Counted from the stretch's first letter, positions 1 to 7,391 are shown. The stretch is DNA of 15,609 bases from Scatomonas sp963661545 (GCA_963661545.1 CAVLCU010000053.1:1-15609); one strand, 5' to 3'. A program made the numbers and translations. The notes: a model not told the origin generated them from the sequence alone.

Positions 1-234
1 TCCCGTGTTTGCGTAACCACTCCATAGTTAGTCCTGAAAATCGGGGAGTTGTCGTATATAGGTGAGGATTATGAAGGAGATATGAGAAAAATGGCGGAGG
101 ATCCGGTGACGCAGGAGTGGTGGACTTATACAAAGCCCTGCTTCGTCCCCTATTCCATGGGGAAGGATTCTGAATTTTATAGGGATATGGAGCAGATCTT
201 TTACCTGGATGGAAAGAAGAATGTGACCAAATAG
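1..234 (+). pseudogene. RhaM-like (L-rhamnose mutarotase family) fragment, 5' part cut by the window edge and probably frameshifted
   Basis: The readable 3' part, from about position 49 to the TAG at 232-234, encodes GEDYEGDMRKMAEDPVTQEW followed by W and a tail ending FYLDGKKNVTK. It aligns closely with the intact RhaM-like protein at 10028-10351 (GEDYEADMAKMAADPLTQQW, then W). The family interconverts alpha and beta anomers of L-rhamnose and similar sugars. In this frame a TAG lies at 25-27, yet the +1-shifted frame at 3-26 reads PCLRNHSI, matching CHLKNYSI of the paralogue. So homology continues upstream of the stop in another frame. Between the Asn codon at 15 and the GEDYE motif at 61 there are 46 nt, against 54 in the paralogue, which suggests a small deletion. 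A TTG start at 49 would remove the N-terminal half, including the catalytic His region, so it is unlikely to be real. Decay, a sequencing error or an assembly edge could each explain the break. Confidence 0.6.
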
Positions 235-247
235 AAGGAGGATCAAA

Positions 248-631
248 ATGGCTTACGGGAAGAAGGTATGGGTCTTTCCGGATGCAGAGCTGCCCCCGGT
301 GGGGGTCAACAGCATTCCGGGACATGAATCCATCATTATCACGAATACGGGCAGCGCAGATGCTCATGTGAGAATTACCTTGTTTTACACGGACAAGGAT
401 CCGGTCAAGGATATTGAGGTAACGATTCAGGCAGAGAGGGTTCGATGTCTTCGTACGAATCAGCCGGAGGATTTTGGCAGTCATACAGCAGCTTTTGAGG
501 AGCAATATGCCATCCTTCTGGAGAGTGATGAACCCATTATTGCCCAATATGGACGGGCAGAGCCCAGAGCCGTGGCTTTCTATACGACTCCCGGCTATTG
601 CTGCGATGAAACAGAAAACGAGTATCAATAA
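248..631 (+). CDS. ASRT-family (sensory rhodopsin transducer-like) small-molecule binding protein, 127 aa
   Basis: The protein resembles Anabaena sensory rhodopsin transducer (ASRT). Recognisable family features are ELPPVG (residues 14-19), GHES (25-28), the block NTGSADAHVRITLFYTDKDP at 33-52 and PIIAQYGR (96-103). The length of 127 aa is normal for this all-beta fold. Away from rhodopsins, this family has been proposed to bind small molecules such as carbohydrates and often sits in sugar-catabolic operons. No rhodopsin gene is visible here, so a soluble cytoplasmic ligand-binding or accessory role is inferred. There is no signal peptide. The start follows an AGAAGGAGG ribosome binding site with good spacing. 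The gene lies 13 bp after the RhaM-like fragment and 21 bp before the M24 gene, so all are probably in one operon. The ligand is unknown. Confidence 0.75.
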   Translation: MAYGKKVWVFPDAELPPVGVNSIPGHESIIITNTGSADAHVRITLFYTDKDPVKDIEVTIQAERVRCLRTNQPEDFGSHTAAFEEQYAILLESDEPIIAQYGRAEPRAVAFYTTPGYCCDETENEYQ

Positions 632-652
632 GAAAAGGAGAAAAGGAATCTT

Positions 653-1828
653 ATGGCAGAACATGGAAGTATCCGAATTCCGGATCAAGAGTACAAAGAG
701 AGAGCAATGAGGGCAGCAGAGATTATCCGCAGGGAGGGATTGGACGCTTTGATTGTGAATTCCAACGAGTCGGATTATGCCAATGCCCGCTATTTTTCCG
801 GCTATTGGCCCCTGTTTGAGCGTGCCGGTGTGGCCATTGCCCCCACCGGGGAAGCAGCCCTGATGGTGGGACCGGAAAGCAGCCAATTTGCGGCGGATCG
901 TTCCAAGATTGAGAAAATCTTTGTCTTGAAGGAATATCGAGAGGGCGCCGATCCGGCTTACCCGGAGCTGCAGGCAGATACCTATCATGATGTATTCAAG
1001 GCATTGGGGATCACCGGCAAGAAGCTGCGTATTGGCGTTGCTTCCTACTTGGATACCTCAGTAGTTATTATGGAAGGAATCAAGGCGGCTTTTCCGGAGG
1101 CGGAGATCCTTAGAGCAGACCACATTATGGTAGAATTGCGTTCGATCAAGACAATCAACGAGATCAACTGCCTGCGAGAGGGTTACCGGATTGCAGAGCT
1201 GGCCTCCCAGCAGGTCATCAAGGAGATTCAGCCGGGGATGACCGAGCTGCAGATGGTTGGTGTGGCGCAGCGGGTCATCTATGAAAATGGTGCGGAATAC
1301 GAAGGACTGCCCATGTATGTCTTTTCGGAAGCCTCCACCAGACATGCCATCTCTCGATCCAGCTATCGAAAGTTTGAAAAAGGGGATATTGTGCAGCTGA
1401 ATCTATCCGCCAAGATTGATGGATATTCCGCAGCGATCGGATATCCGGTGATTTTGGGTAAGTTAGAAGGCAAGAGAAGAGATGTAGTTTTGTTTGGCCT
1501 GGAGGCTCACAATTGGACCCAGAAACAGGTAAAGGCCGGAGTCATGGCCTGCGATATTGCCCGGAATTTCTATCAATATTATGTGGATAATGGCTATAAG
1601 GACAACTTTGTCTATGGCCCGCTCCATGGCACAGGGATGATTGAGGTGGAAGCCCCCTGGGTAGAAACCACATCCGAGTATGCACTTCAGCCTAATATGT
1701 GTTATCAAATCGATACCTTTATTTCCACCGATACCTTTGGTGTCCGCTGGGAAAAGGGAATTGCTGTTACTCAGACGGGCTGTGACGTGCTTTCGCCGGA
1801 GATCGGAACTTTATACGAACTGGATTAA
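653..1828 (+). CDS. M24 'pita-bread' protein with a creatinase-like active site, 391 aa
   Basis: It has a creatinase N-terminal domain (about residues 15-150) followed by an M24 catalytic fold (about 155-385). Metal-dependent M24 aminopeptidases use D, D, H, E, E as ligands. Here the first Asp is N250 (in QLNLSAK), the second is A261 (GYSAAIG), the His is kept (H325 in GPLHGTG), the first Glu is D354 (QIDTF) and the last Glu is kept (E367 in VRWEKG). From memory, Pseudomonas creatinase, which works without metal, also has Asn and Ala at the first two positions, and its catalytic His232 corresponds to H231 here (TRHAIS). A metal-independent C-N hydrolase is therefore more likely than an Xaa-Pro peptidase; the substrate is unknown. 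It sits 13 bp upstream of a creatininase-family gene, which strengthens the pairing. A GGAG-containing ribosome binding site precedes the ATG. No signal peptide is seen, so it is cytoplasmic. Confidence 0.8.
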   Translation: MAEHGSIRIPDQEYKERAMRAAEIIRREGLDALIVNSNESDYANARYFSGYWPLFERAGVAIAPTGEAALMVGPESSQFAADRSKIEKIFVLKEYREGADPAYPELQADTYHDVFKALGITGKKLRIGVASYLDTSVVIMEGIKAAFPEAEILRADHIMVELRSIKTINEINCLREGYRIAELASQQVIKEIQPGMTELQMVGVAQRVIYENGAEYEGLPMYVFSEASTRHAISRSSYRKFEKGDIVQLNLSAKIDGYSAAIGYPVILGKLEGKRRDVVLFGLEAHNWTQKQVKAGVMACDIARNFYQYYVDNGYKDNFVYGPLHGTGMIEVEAPWVETTSEYALQPNMCYQIDTFISTDTFGVRWEKGIAVTQTGCDVLSPEIGTLYELD

Positions 1829-1841
1829 GGGGAAGAAAATC

Positions 1842-2579
1842 ATGCAGATGGTAGACATGTTTTATGACCAGTTGGAGGATGCAAAAAAAAGAAAGGTTCC
1901 CTACGTGATTCCTATCGGAACCATCGAATATCATGCCCTGCATGCCAGCTGCGGTACAGATACCATGGTAATTCAGGGTGTTCTGAGGGAACTGGAGAAA
2001 ACAAAAGAGATGGTGGTCTGTCCCCCCATCTGGTATGGGGTGGCCAGCTATGCTGTGTCGGGACCGGAGAAGGGAACCATACAGGTGGACGTGGATGCCT
2101 ATGAGAATTATATCTACCATATCCTCAAATCCCTGGTTTATGGCGGCGTCAAGAACATTTACTGTGTGGCTCATCACCAGACGGAGGAGGGCTGTCTGAT
2201 GCCCATGACTCTGGCCTGCCATAAGGCAGCTAAGAAGGTGATTATGGAATATATGGAAGACACCCGAGGCAGGGGCTGGTGGGGCAGCAATGATTATGCG
2301 GATTATTATGACAATCTGGGTTCCGGAGATGATCCCTTTTCCTATATCAAGGTAATTCCTCTCTTATCTGCAGAAGCCCAGCATCAATGTGGCGGCTTTG
2401 ATCATGCAGGAAAATATGAATCCAGCCTCATGTATGCCCTTTATCCGGATCATGTAGACCTGGAGAGAGCCAAGAAGAATACAGAGTGGTTTGCCCTGAA
2501 TTCTGTTGAGACCAGTATGGAGCTGGGAAGCCACATGGTAGCCTGTGCTTTGGAAACCTTGGACAAAATTATTATTTGA
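1842..2579 (+). CDS. Creatininase-family amidohydrolase, 245 aa
   Basis: The N-terminal motif IPIGTIEYHALHASCGTDTM gives the classic creatininase-family ligand set E29, H31 and D40, with an extra H34. A second site is VAHHQTEEG (H111, H112, E115/E116), where the family usually has NGHGGN or NGHYEN; this is clearly divergent. The C-terminal FDHAGKYESSLM (residues 185-196) matches the family's HAGExETS motif. Members hydrolyse cyclic or linear amides (creatinine, formamidopyrimidines, the mycofactocin precursor), and ring-opening of keto-cyclitols has also been reported, as I recall. The ATG at 1842 is chosen because AGGGGAAG lies just upstream and directly follows the stop of the M24 gene; the frame stays open further 5' but has no homology there. 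The divergent second motif suggests a non-standard substrate or an altered second metal site. It is co-transcribed with the creatinase-like gene. Confidence 0.8.
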   Translation: MQMVDMFYDQLEDAKKRKVPYVIPIGTIEYHALHASCGTDTMVIQGVLRELEKTKEMVVCPPIWYGVASYAVSGPEKGTIQVDVDAYENYIYHILKSLVYGGVKNIYCVAHHQTEEGCLMPMTLACHKAAKKVIMEYMEDTRGRGWWGSNDYADYYDNLGSGDDPFSYIKVIPLLSAEAQHQCGGFDHAGKYESSLMYALYPDHVDLERAKKNTEWFALNSVETSMELGSHMVACALETLDKIII

Positions 2580-2596
2580 GGGGATCAAATCAGACA

Positions 2597-3199
2597 ATGA
2601 CGGAATATGAAAAGGCAGAAGCGGGATATCTCTACAGTGCCCATGCCGATCCGGAGGTGGATCGGGGGAGAAGGAGGAGCCAGGAACTGAATTATGCTTA
2701 CAATCAGTTGGCTCCTTCCCAACTGGAGGAGAGGAGAAGGATGCTCCAGGAGAATCTGGGGCATATGGGGAAGGACTGCGTGGTAGAACAGCCCTTTTAT
2801 GGGGATTTCTGGGAAAGAATTTCCCTGGGGGACCATTTCTTCTCTAATTATAATTTTGTGGTGCTGGCAGGGAATAAGGTTACGATTGGAGACCATGTAC
2901 TGATAGGTCCGGATTGCGGGATCTATGCAGCAGGACATCCGGTGGATGTGGAGCTGCGGCTGGCCGGGATCGAATATGCCTGGCCTGTCTGTATTGAGGA
3001 TAATGTCTGGATTGGCGGAGGAGTCAAAATTATGGGAGGGGTTCGCATAGGGAAAAACAGTATTATTGCGGCGGGCAGTATCATAACCCGGAGTATTCCG
3101 GAGGGGGTGCTGGCGGCGGGCAATCCCTGCAGAATCATTCGCAGTTTGCGCCCCGAGGATGATGATAAATATAGAAAAGGTTTTCCGGGGTACGTGTAG
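2597..3199 (+). CDS. LacA/Maa-type sugar O-acetyltransferase, 200 aa
   Basis: The N-terminus (residues 1-55) is a maltose-acetyltransferase (Mac) cap, with SAHADPEVDRGRRRSQELNY. It is followed by left-handed beta-helix hexapeptide repeats, clear from about residue 75 to 180 (ISLGDH, VTIGDHVLIG, VCIEDNVWIGGGVKI, VRIGKNSIIAAGSII). The catalytic His is H114 in AAGHPVD. The C-terminal AAGNPCRIIR is typical of the family. These enzymes form trimers and transfer acetyl from acetyl-CoA to sugar hydroxyls, often thought to detoxify non-metabolised sugars. Length is normal. The ATG at 2597 is preferred over the TTG at 2576, which overlaps the upstream stop, because GAGGGG at 2578-2583 serves the ATG. 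It is the last gene before the terminator at 3242. The acceptor sugar is not predictable. Confidence 0.9.
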   Translation: MTEYEKAEAGYLYSAHADPEVDRGRRRSQELNYAYNQLAPSQLEERRRMLQENLGHMGKDCVVEQPFYGDFWERISLGDHFFSNYNFVVLAGNKVTIGDHVLIGPDCGIYAAGHPVDVELRLAGIEYAWPVCIEDNVWIGGGVKIMGGVRIGKNSIIAAGSIITRSIPEGVLAAGNPCRIIRSLRPEDDDKYRKGFPGYV

Positions 3200-3241
3200 A
3201 GCTTTCCGTGGATCAAGGAGAAGGGGATAAGTCGTTAAAGT

Positions 3242-3274
3242 AAGGGTCTGGTGCATGGTCACCAGACCCTTTTT
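3242..3274 (+). terminator. Intrinsic terminator closing the left operon
   Basis: A perfect 12-bp stem (AAGGGTCTGGTG at 3242-3253 with its complement at 3260-3271) encloses a 6-nt loop and runs into TTTTT at 3270-3274. It lies 42 nt after the acetyltransferase stop. The A-rich left flank is too short for confident termination in the other direction. Confidence 0.93.
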
Positions 3275-3420
3275 CTGCGGCCGTGGGGATAAGAGGAGGC
3301 TCTGACTTGCCCAAATGGGGAAAATCCTCGGCAGGATGAATAAATCAGGAGGAATGTTTTTGTGCAATATATTCAAAAACAAAAAGTGAAACGGAAAGTC
3401 CATTAGAAGAATAAAAAATA
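3275..3420. other. Non-coding spacer upstream of the transporter promoter
   Basis: About 145 nt between the terminator and the operator. The part from about 3340 onward is rich in A and T. I see no gene with a credible start and no strong hairpin here; the regulatory elements begin at 3421. Confidence 0.6.
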
Positions 3421-3422
3421 GT

Positions 3423-3432
3423 TAAACGTTTA
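3423..3432. promoter_or_regulatory. LacI-family-type operator O1 (TAAACGTTTA)
   Basis: A perfect 10-bp palindrome with a central CpG, the hallmark of LacI/PurR-family operators. The identical 10-mer occurs at 8497-8506. In both places 43 nt separate it from the extended -10, so the centre lies at about -60 from the predicted start. The flanks are GT on the left and GA on the right, which do not match the TG...CA ends of a typical CcpA cre site. Confidence 0.8.
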
Positions 3433-3445
3433 GAATGAATTTTTT

Positions 3446-3481
3446 TTAACAATATGCAAAAAATTAAATCTATGTTATGAT
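3446..3481 (+). promoter_or_regulatory. Promoter P1 of the sugar ABC transporter operon
   Basis: An extended -10, TGTTATGAT (3473-3481), has TATGAT as its hexamer. At the proper distance the -35 region (about 3453-3458, TATGCA) is poor, and TTAACA at 3446-3451 is too far away. A T-run at 3440-3447 could act as an UP element. A weak -35 with an operator centred near -60 fits a promoter that needs an activator. Start is expected near 3488. Confidence 0.65.
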
Positions 3482-3490
3482 GGTTTCAAG

Positions 3491-3572
3491 CAAAAGAACA
3501 CAGCCAAAGCTCTTCCGGCTTTCGCTGGTGTTCTCTTGTTTTCAGCGGTAGTTCCCGCGAGGAGCGGAACTA
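3491..3572 (+). promoter_or_regulatory. Structured 5' leader with two stem-loops ahead of the binding-protein gene
   Basis: Hairpin 1 (3491-3538) pairs GAACAC (3496-3501) with GTGTTC (3528-3533), AGC with GCT, and AAAGC (3506-3510) with GCTTT (3518-3522), with the flanks also pairing. Hairpin 2 (3549-3572) pairs TAGTTC-CGC with GCGGAACTA around one bulged C and exposes GAGGA in the loop. There is no U-tract, so these are not terminators. They may stabilise the transcript or bind a regulator; I recognise no known riboswitch class. Confidence 0.55.
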
Positions 3573-3606
3573 ATAAACCATCTTCATAAAAAGGAGGAAA
3601 CAAAGA

Positions 3607-4722
3607 ATGAAGAAGAGGATTGCTATGTTGCTTGCAGCAGCCATGTCAGTGGGTCTGGTGGCCTGTGGAGGGTCTAACAGCTCTTCCGGCAGCTCAGCTT
3701 CCGGTTCATCTGCAGCATCCGATGCGTCCAGCGCATCCAGTGCATCCAGCGCTTCCAGCACATCCGGCTCCGAGTCCTCATCTGCCTCGAAGGTAGAGGG
3801 TGAAACCCCCAAGATTGCTTTCGTTGGTAAGGTAGAAGGCCAGGCTTGGTGGGATCACGTTCAGACCTGTGTAAATGAGTGGGCTGATGAGACAGGGGTA
3901 GAGGTTACCTATCAGGCACCGGCTGAGGTTGACGCAGCTGCTCAGGTGCAGATCATGACTGACCTGGTGAACCAGGGTGAGATTGATGCACTTCTGTTCT
4001 CCCCCAATGATCCGGACGCTTGCGAAGCCATCTGTAAAGAGGCTATGGACAAGGGCATTATCGTAATCGCTACCGAGGCATCTGGTATGACCAACGTAGA
4101 TTATGACATTGAGGCCTTTGATGAGACCGGACTTGGTGCATTCCTGATGGATGAGCTGGCAGCTCAGATGGGTGAGGAAGGCGAGTATGTGACCATGGTT
4201 GGTTCTCTGACCATGGAGTCCCAGAACAACTGGGCAGACGCAGCCATTGCTCAGCAGGAGAAGGTATATCCCAACATGAAATACCTGGACGAAAGAGTAG
4301 TAGATGACTCTGACGCCGATATCGCTTACAACAAGACCAAAGAGCTGATCCAGAAGTATCCGGATCTGAAGGGTATCCTGGGAACCGGTTCCTTCGATGC
4401 TCCCGGTGCAGCCCGTGCCATTCAGGAGATGGGCCTGACCGGACAGGTATTCGCTATTTCCGTAGCAATGCCCAGCGAGGTTGCCGACTATATCCAGGAC
4501 GGCACTCTGCAGTCCGTAGGTCTGTGGGATGCAGGCGTAACTGCTAAGGCTATGTGCAACCTGGCAGTGAAGATGTTCCAGGGCGATGAGATCGGCAGCA
4601 CCGTTGATCTGACTGTAGACGGATATACCGAGTGTGCCATCGATGGCACCGTTGTGGTAGGAGATGGACAGATCGCTATTACCAAGGACAACCTTGACGA
4701 GTGGCTGGAGATCGGACTCTAA
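3607..4722 (+). CDS. Sugar ABC transporter substrate-binding lipoprotein, LsrB/RhaS/RbsB type, 371 aa
   Basis: The protein captures the ligand outside the membrane for the importer encoded downstream. A lipoprotein signal ends in LVAC (17-20), so C20 is the lipidated residue. A Gly/Ser/Ala linker (about 21-64), made partly of near-repeats of a short SASS-like unit, tethers the domain. The type-I periplasmic-binding fold starts at PKIAFVGKVEGQAWWDHVQT and shows the family landmarks VNQGEIDALLFSPNDPDA, ESQNNWADAAI and SVGLWDAG. The QNNW and GLWD positions resemble LsrB (AI-2) and RhaS (rhamnose) binding proteins. Ligand choice between these cannot be made from sequence alone; RhaM-like genes on both sides favour a rhamnose-like sugar. 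The start has AAGGAGG at 3591-3597. Expression is probably set by O1/P1. Confidence 0.92.
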   Translation: MKKRIAMLLAAAMSVGLVACGGSNSSSGSSASGSSAASDASSASSASSASSTSGSESSSASKVEGETPKIAFVGKVEGQAWWDHVQTCVNEWADETGVEVTYQAPAEVDAAAQVQIMTDLVNQGEIDALLFSPNDPDACEAICKEAMDKGIIVIATEASGMTNVDYDIEAFDETGLGAFLMDELAAQMGEEGEYVTMVGSLTMESQNNWADAAIAQQEKVYPNMKYLDERVVDDSDADIAYNKTKELIQKYPDLKGILGTGSFDAPGAARAIQEMGLTGQVFAISVAMPSEVADYIQDGTLQSVGLWDAGVTAKAMCNLAVKMFQGDEIGSTVDLTVDGYTECAIDGTVVVGDGQIAITKDNLDEWLEIGL

Positions 4723-4748
4723 TACCTATATTTCTATGAAATCATTCG

Positions 4749-4778
4749 GGGGCAGGGAGGCTCGCTTCCCTGCCCCTT
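4749..4778 (+). terminator. Intercistronic hairpin between binding protein and ATPase genes
   Basis: A 10-bp stem, GGGGCAGGGA (4749-4758) with TCCCTGCCCC (4767-4776), and an 8-nt loop, followed only by TTAAAA. The weak U-tract suggests partial termination or 3'-end protection. This is a common way to make more binding protein than membrane components. The rest of the gap up to 4861 shows only the downstream ribosome binding site. Confidence 0.7.
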
Positions 4779-4861
4779 AAAACGCCGTTTACATACGGAT
4801 ATGCCTGCGGCAGCGGTCATTGAAGTTTGATTCAGTACAGTGAAAAGGAGTATGCGGGTTT

Positions 4862-6349
4862 ATGTCAGAATACTTACTTGAAATGTCTGGAATCTGCAAG
4901 TCATTTGCAGGTGTTCATGCCTTAGACCATGTGGATTTCAAGGTAAGACCCGGTAAGGTTATGTGCCTGGCCGGTGAAAATGGGTGCGGAAAGTCCACTC
5001 TGGTTAAAATTATTTCGGGTGTATATACAAAGGACGAAGGACAGGTGACCTTCGAGGGGAAGACTATTTCTAAGATTACTCCGGCGGAAGCAACACAGCT
5101 GGGGATTCAGGTTATTTATCAGGATTTATCTATATTTCCTAATTTAACGGTTATGGAGAATCTGGCAATCAACTCTGAGATTACAGCAGGGAAGAAGATT
5201 GTCAATAAGAAGCGTTGGGAAGCAACAGCAAAAGAAGCTTTATCTAAGATCGGATATAATATTGATTTGCACGCACGTATGGGGGAATTGAGTGTGGCCG
5301 ACAAGCAGCTGGTGGCCATCTGCCGTGCACTTCTTTTTAATGCGAAGCTGATTATCATGGATGAGCCCACCACAGCCCTGACCAAGAAAGAGGTGGATGC
5401 CCTCTTTAAGACGGTGCGTCAGCTGCGGGACAGCGGCATTGCCATCATGTTCATCAGCCATAAAACAGAAGAAATTTTCGAGATTTCTGATGATGTCTGC
5501 ATCATGCGTAACGGCCAGAATGTTTATTCCGGACCTACCGCGGAACTGACCAGGGACAAGTATACCTACTATCTGACGGGCCGTAATCTGGAGCCGGATT
5601 TCTTTGTTCCTAAGAATATCAGCAAGGAACCGGTTCTGAAGGTAGATAAGCTGACCCTGAAGAATAAGAGATGTAAGAATGTATCCTTTGAGTTGAGAAA
5701 GGGAGAGATTCTGGGCGTTACCGGACTTCTGGGTTCCGGCCGTACCGAGCTGGCCCTGGCTCTGTTTGGCCTGGAGAAGATCGAGTCCGGCCGGATTGAG
5801 CTGAATGGCAAGGAAGTGAAGATTAATTCACCCATGGCCGCTCAGAAGGCCAGAATCGGCTATGTGCCGGAGGATCGTCTGACGGAGGGCTTGTGTCTGA
5901 ACCAGCCCATCGCCGACAATATTACCCTGGCTTCTCTGAAGCGTCTGTCCAATGCCCTGTCTATCCTGCGCAAGAAGGATATTGTGGCAGAGGCCAATAT
6001 CTGGAAGGATAAGTTTGCCATCAAGACCGATGACGTCCGCAAGAATGCCTCCACCCTGTCCGGTGGTAATCAGCAGAAGATCGTGCTGTCCAAGTGGCTG
6101 TCCAACGATCTGGATGTATTGATTCTCAACGGCCCCACCGTGGGTGTGGATGTGGGCGCAAAACAGGATATTCATCATCTGGTTCATGAACTGGCCAACG
6201 ATGGCCTGGCAGTGATCATGATTTCAGACGACCTGCCGGAGGTGGTGGTCAACTGTAACCGTGCGATTGTCATGAAGGAAGGCTTGATCGTAGGTGAGAT
6301 GACCAGCGAGGATCTGACGGAAGAAAATATCCTCGAGATAATTCGGTAA
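4862..6349 (+). CDS. Sugar ABC transporter ATPase with two nucleotide-binding domains (RbsA/XylG/RhaT type), 495 aa
   Basis: This energises the importer on the cytoplasmic side. Domain 1 has Walker A GENGCGKST (38-46), a signature LSVADKQ (143-149) and Walker B IIMDEPT (D167, E168). Domain 2 has the degenerate Walker A GLLGSGRTE (288-296) usual in this family and a good signature LSGGNQQ (399-405). However, its Walker B reads LILNGPTVGVDVGA, with N423 and G424 where most RbsA-type proteins have Asp and the catalytic Glu. I recall similar NGPT or DGPT sequences in some relatives, so this may mark a subgroup rather than damage. If so, domain 1 alone hydrolyses ATP. Length is normal. The ATG at 4862 follows AAAGGAG at 4844-4850. 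The downstream permease begins 14 bp after the stop. Confidence 0.92.
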   Translation: MSEYLLEMSGICKSFAGVHALDHVDFKVRPGKVMCLAGENGCGKSTLVKIISGVYTKDEGQVTFEGKTISKITPAEATQLGIQVIYQDLSIFPNLTVMENLAINSEITAGKKIVNKKRWEATAKEALSKIGYNIDLHARMGELSVADKQLVAICRALLFNAKLIIMDEPTTALTKKEVDALFKTVRQLRDSGIAIMFISHKTEEIFEISDDVCIMRNGQNVYSGPTAELTRDKYTYYLTGRNLEPDFFVPKNISKEPVLKVDKLTLKNKRCKNVSFELRKGEILGVTGLLGSGRTELALALFGLEKIESGRIELNGKEVKINSPMAAQKARIGYVPEDRLTEGLCLNQPIADNITLASLKRLSNALSILRKKDIVAEANIWKDKFAIKTDDVRKNASTLSGGNQQKIVLSKWLSNDLDVLILNGPTVGVDVGAKQDIHHLVHELANDGLAVIMISDDLPEVVVNCNRAIVMKEGLIVGEMTSEDLTEENILEIIR

Positions 6350-6363
6350 GGAGGATGGTATCA

Positions 6364-7374
6364 ATGAATAGTTCTACGTGGAAGCGCATGACAAAGCGTA
6401 CAGAATTCTATATTTTTATCGTATTAATCGCCCTGTGCATTCTGATTCATCTGGTGTCCGGCGGTCAGCTGCTGGTGCCGGATAAGATTTTTACCATTTT
6501 GCGTGCCATGGTTGTGGATGGTATCTTCGCCATGTGCTCCCTGGTGGTTATGATATCGGGAGGCTTTGACCTGTCTTTCCCGGCTATCGCTGCTTTGGCT
6601 TACTCCCTGTCCACCACCCTTTGCCTCAACAATGGCTGGTGTAAGGAAAGCCCCCTGATCGGCTTCCTTTTGGCTATCGTAATCGGCTTTGTCCTGGGCA
6701 TGTTCAACGGCTGGATTATCTCCAACTTCAAGCTCAATACCATGCTGGTTACCCTGGGAACCCAGACCTTCTTCACCGGTCTGTCCATGGGTGTGCTGAA
6801 GATGAAGGAGATTACCTCCACCCTGCCTGCAGGCTTTAAGAATCTGGGCAAGGCTTCCCTGACTACCTATACCACAACGGTAGGCAGCCGTCAGGTAAGC
6901 TCTGATTTGTCCGTTACCATTATTTTCCTGATTATTTTCTGCATCATTACCTCCATTATCCTGAATAAGACCATGTTTGGCCGTGCCCTCTATGCCATCG
7001 GCGGCAATGAGGTTTCCGCTGAGCGTGCCGGTTATAATGTAAAGCGGGTCAAGTTCATCCTCTATGCAGTGGTAGGTGCGGTTTCCGGCTTCGCAGGCAT
7101 GCTCCGTGTATGTCTGGCCAGCCAGTCCATTCCCAAGGCCCTGATCGGCAAGGAAATGACCATCATCCCGGCAGTTATCCTGGGCGGCGCCAGTATCTTC
7201 GGCGGCGAGGGAAGTGTCTTTGGTACCGTATGTGCGGTGGGTCTGATCACGGTTGTATCTAACAGTATGCTGCTGCTGAACATCGGTACCGAATGGCAGG
7301 ATCTGTTCAACGGTATCATCATCCTGGTAGGTATCACGGTATCTGCAGTTCAGGCCAAACGGCGCAACGGTTAA
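6364..7374 (+). CDS. Sugar ABC transporter permease 1 (RbsC/LsrC/RhaP type), 336 aa
   Basis: A multi-spanning BPD_transp_2 permease. Hydrophobic segments recur from residue 14 (FYIFIVLIALCILIHLVSG) to the C-terminus. The conserved cytoplasmic coupling region is RALYAIGGNEVSAERAGYNV, followed by the VVGAVSGFAGML segment, both characteristic of ribose/AI-2/rhamnose permeases. The motif LGMFNGWIISNFKLNTMLVT matches the family's NG...F.....VTLGT block. The ATG at 6364 is chosen because AAGGAGG (6348-6354) is correctly spaced from it; the in-frame ATG at 6355 touches the ribosome binding site. It pairs with the second permease to form the membrane channel. Confidence 0.92.
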   Translation: MNSSTWKRMTKRTEFYIFIVLIALCILIHLVSGGQLLVPDKIFTILRAMVVDGIFAMCSLVVMISGGFDLSFPAIAALAYSLSTTLCLNNGWCKESPLIGFLLAIVIGFVLGMFNGWIISNFKLNTMLVTLGTQTFFTGLSMGVLKMKEITSTLPAGFKNLGKASLTTYTTTVGSRQVSSDLSVTIIFLIIFCIITSIILNKTMFGRALYAIGGNEVSAERAGYNVKRVKFILYAVVGAVSGFAGMLRVCLASQSIPKALIGKEMTIIPAVILGGASIFGGEGSVFGTVCAVGLITVVSNSMLLLNIGTEWQDLFNGIIILVGITVSAVQAKRRNG

Positions 7375-7391
7375 GGGAGGAGGCGTATTCG

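Noticed and set aside
653..1828. Ordinary Xaa-Pro aminopeptidase
   Set aside because: Two of the five metal ligands are absent (N250, A261) and one is conservatively changed (D354), which argues against a standard dinuclear metallopeptidase.
3354..3389. An 11-codon open frame preceded by AGGAGGA
   Set aside because: The ribosome binding site touches the start codon, the peptide is very short, and it ends before the predicted promoter.
3423..3432. CcpA cre site at O1 and O2
   Set aside because: The centre AAACGTTT is compatible, but the outer TG...CA bases of cre are missing in both copies. Catabolite control is kept only as an alternative.
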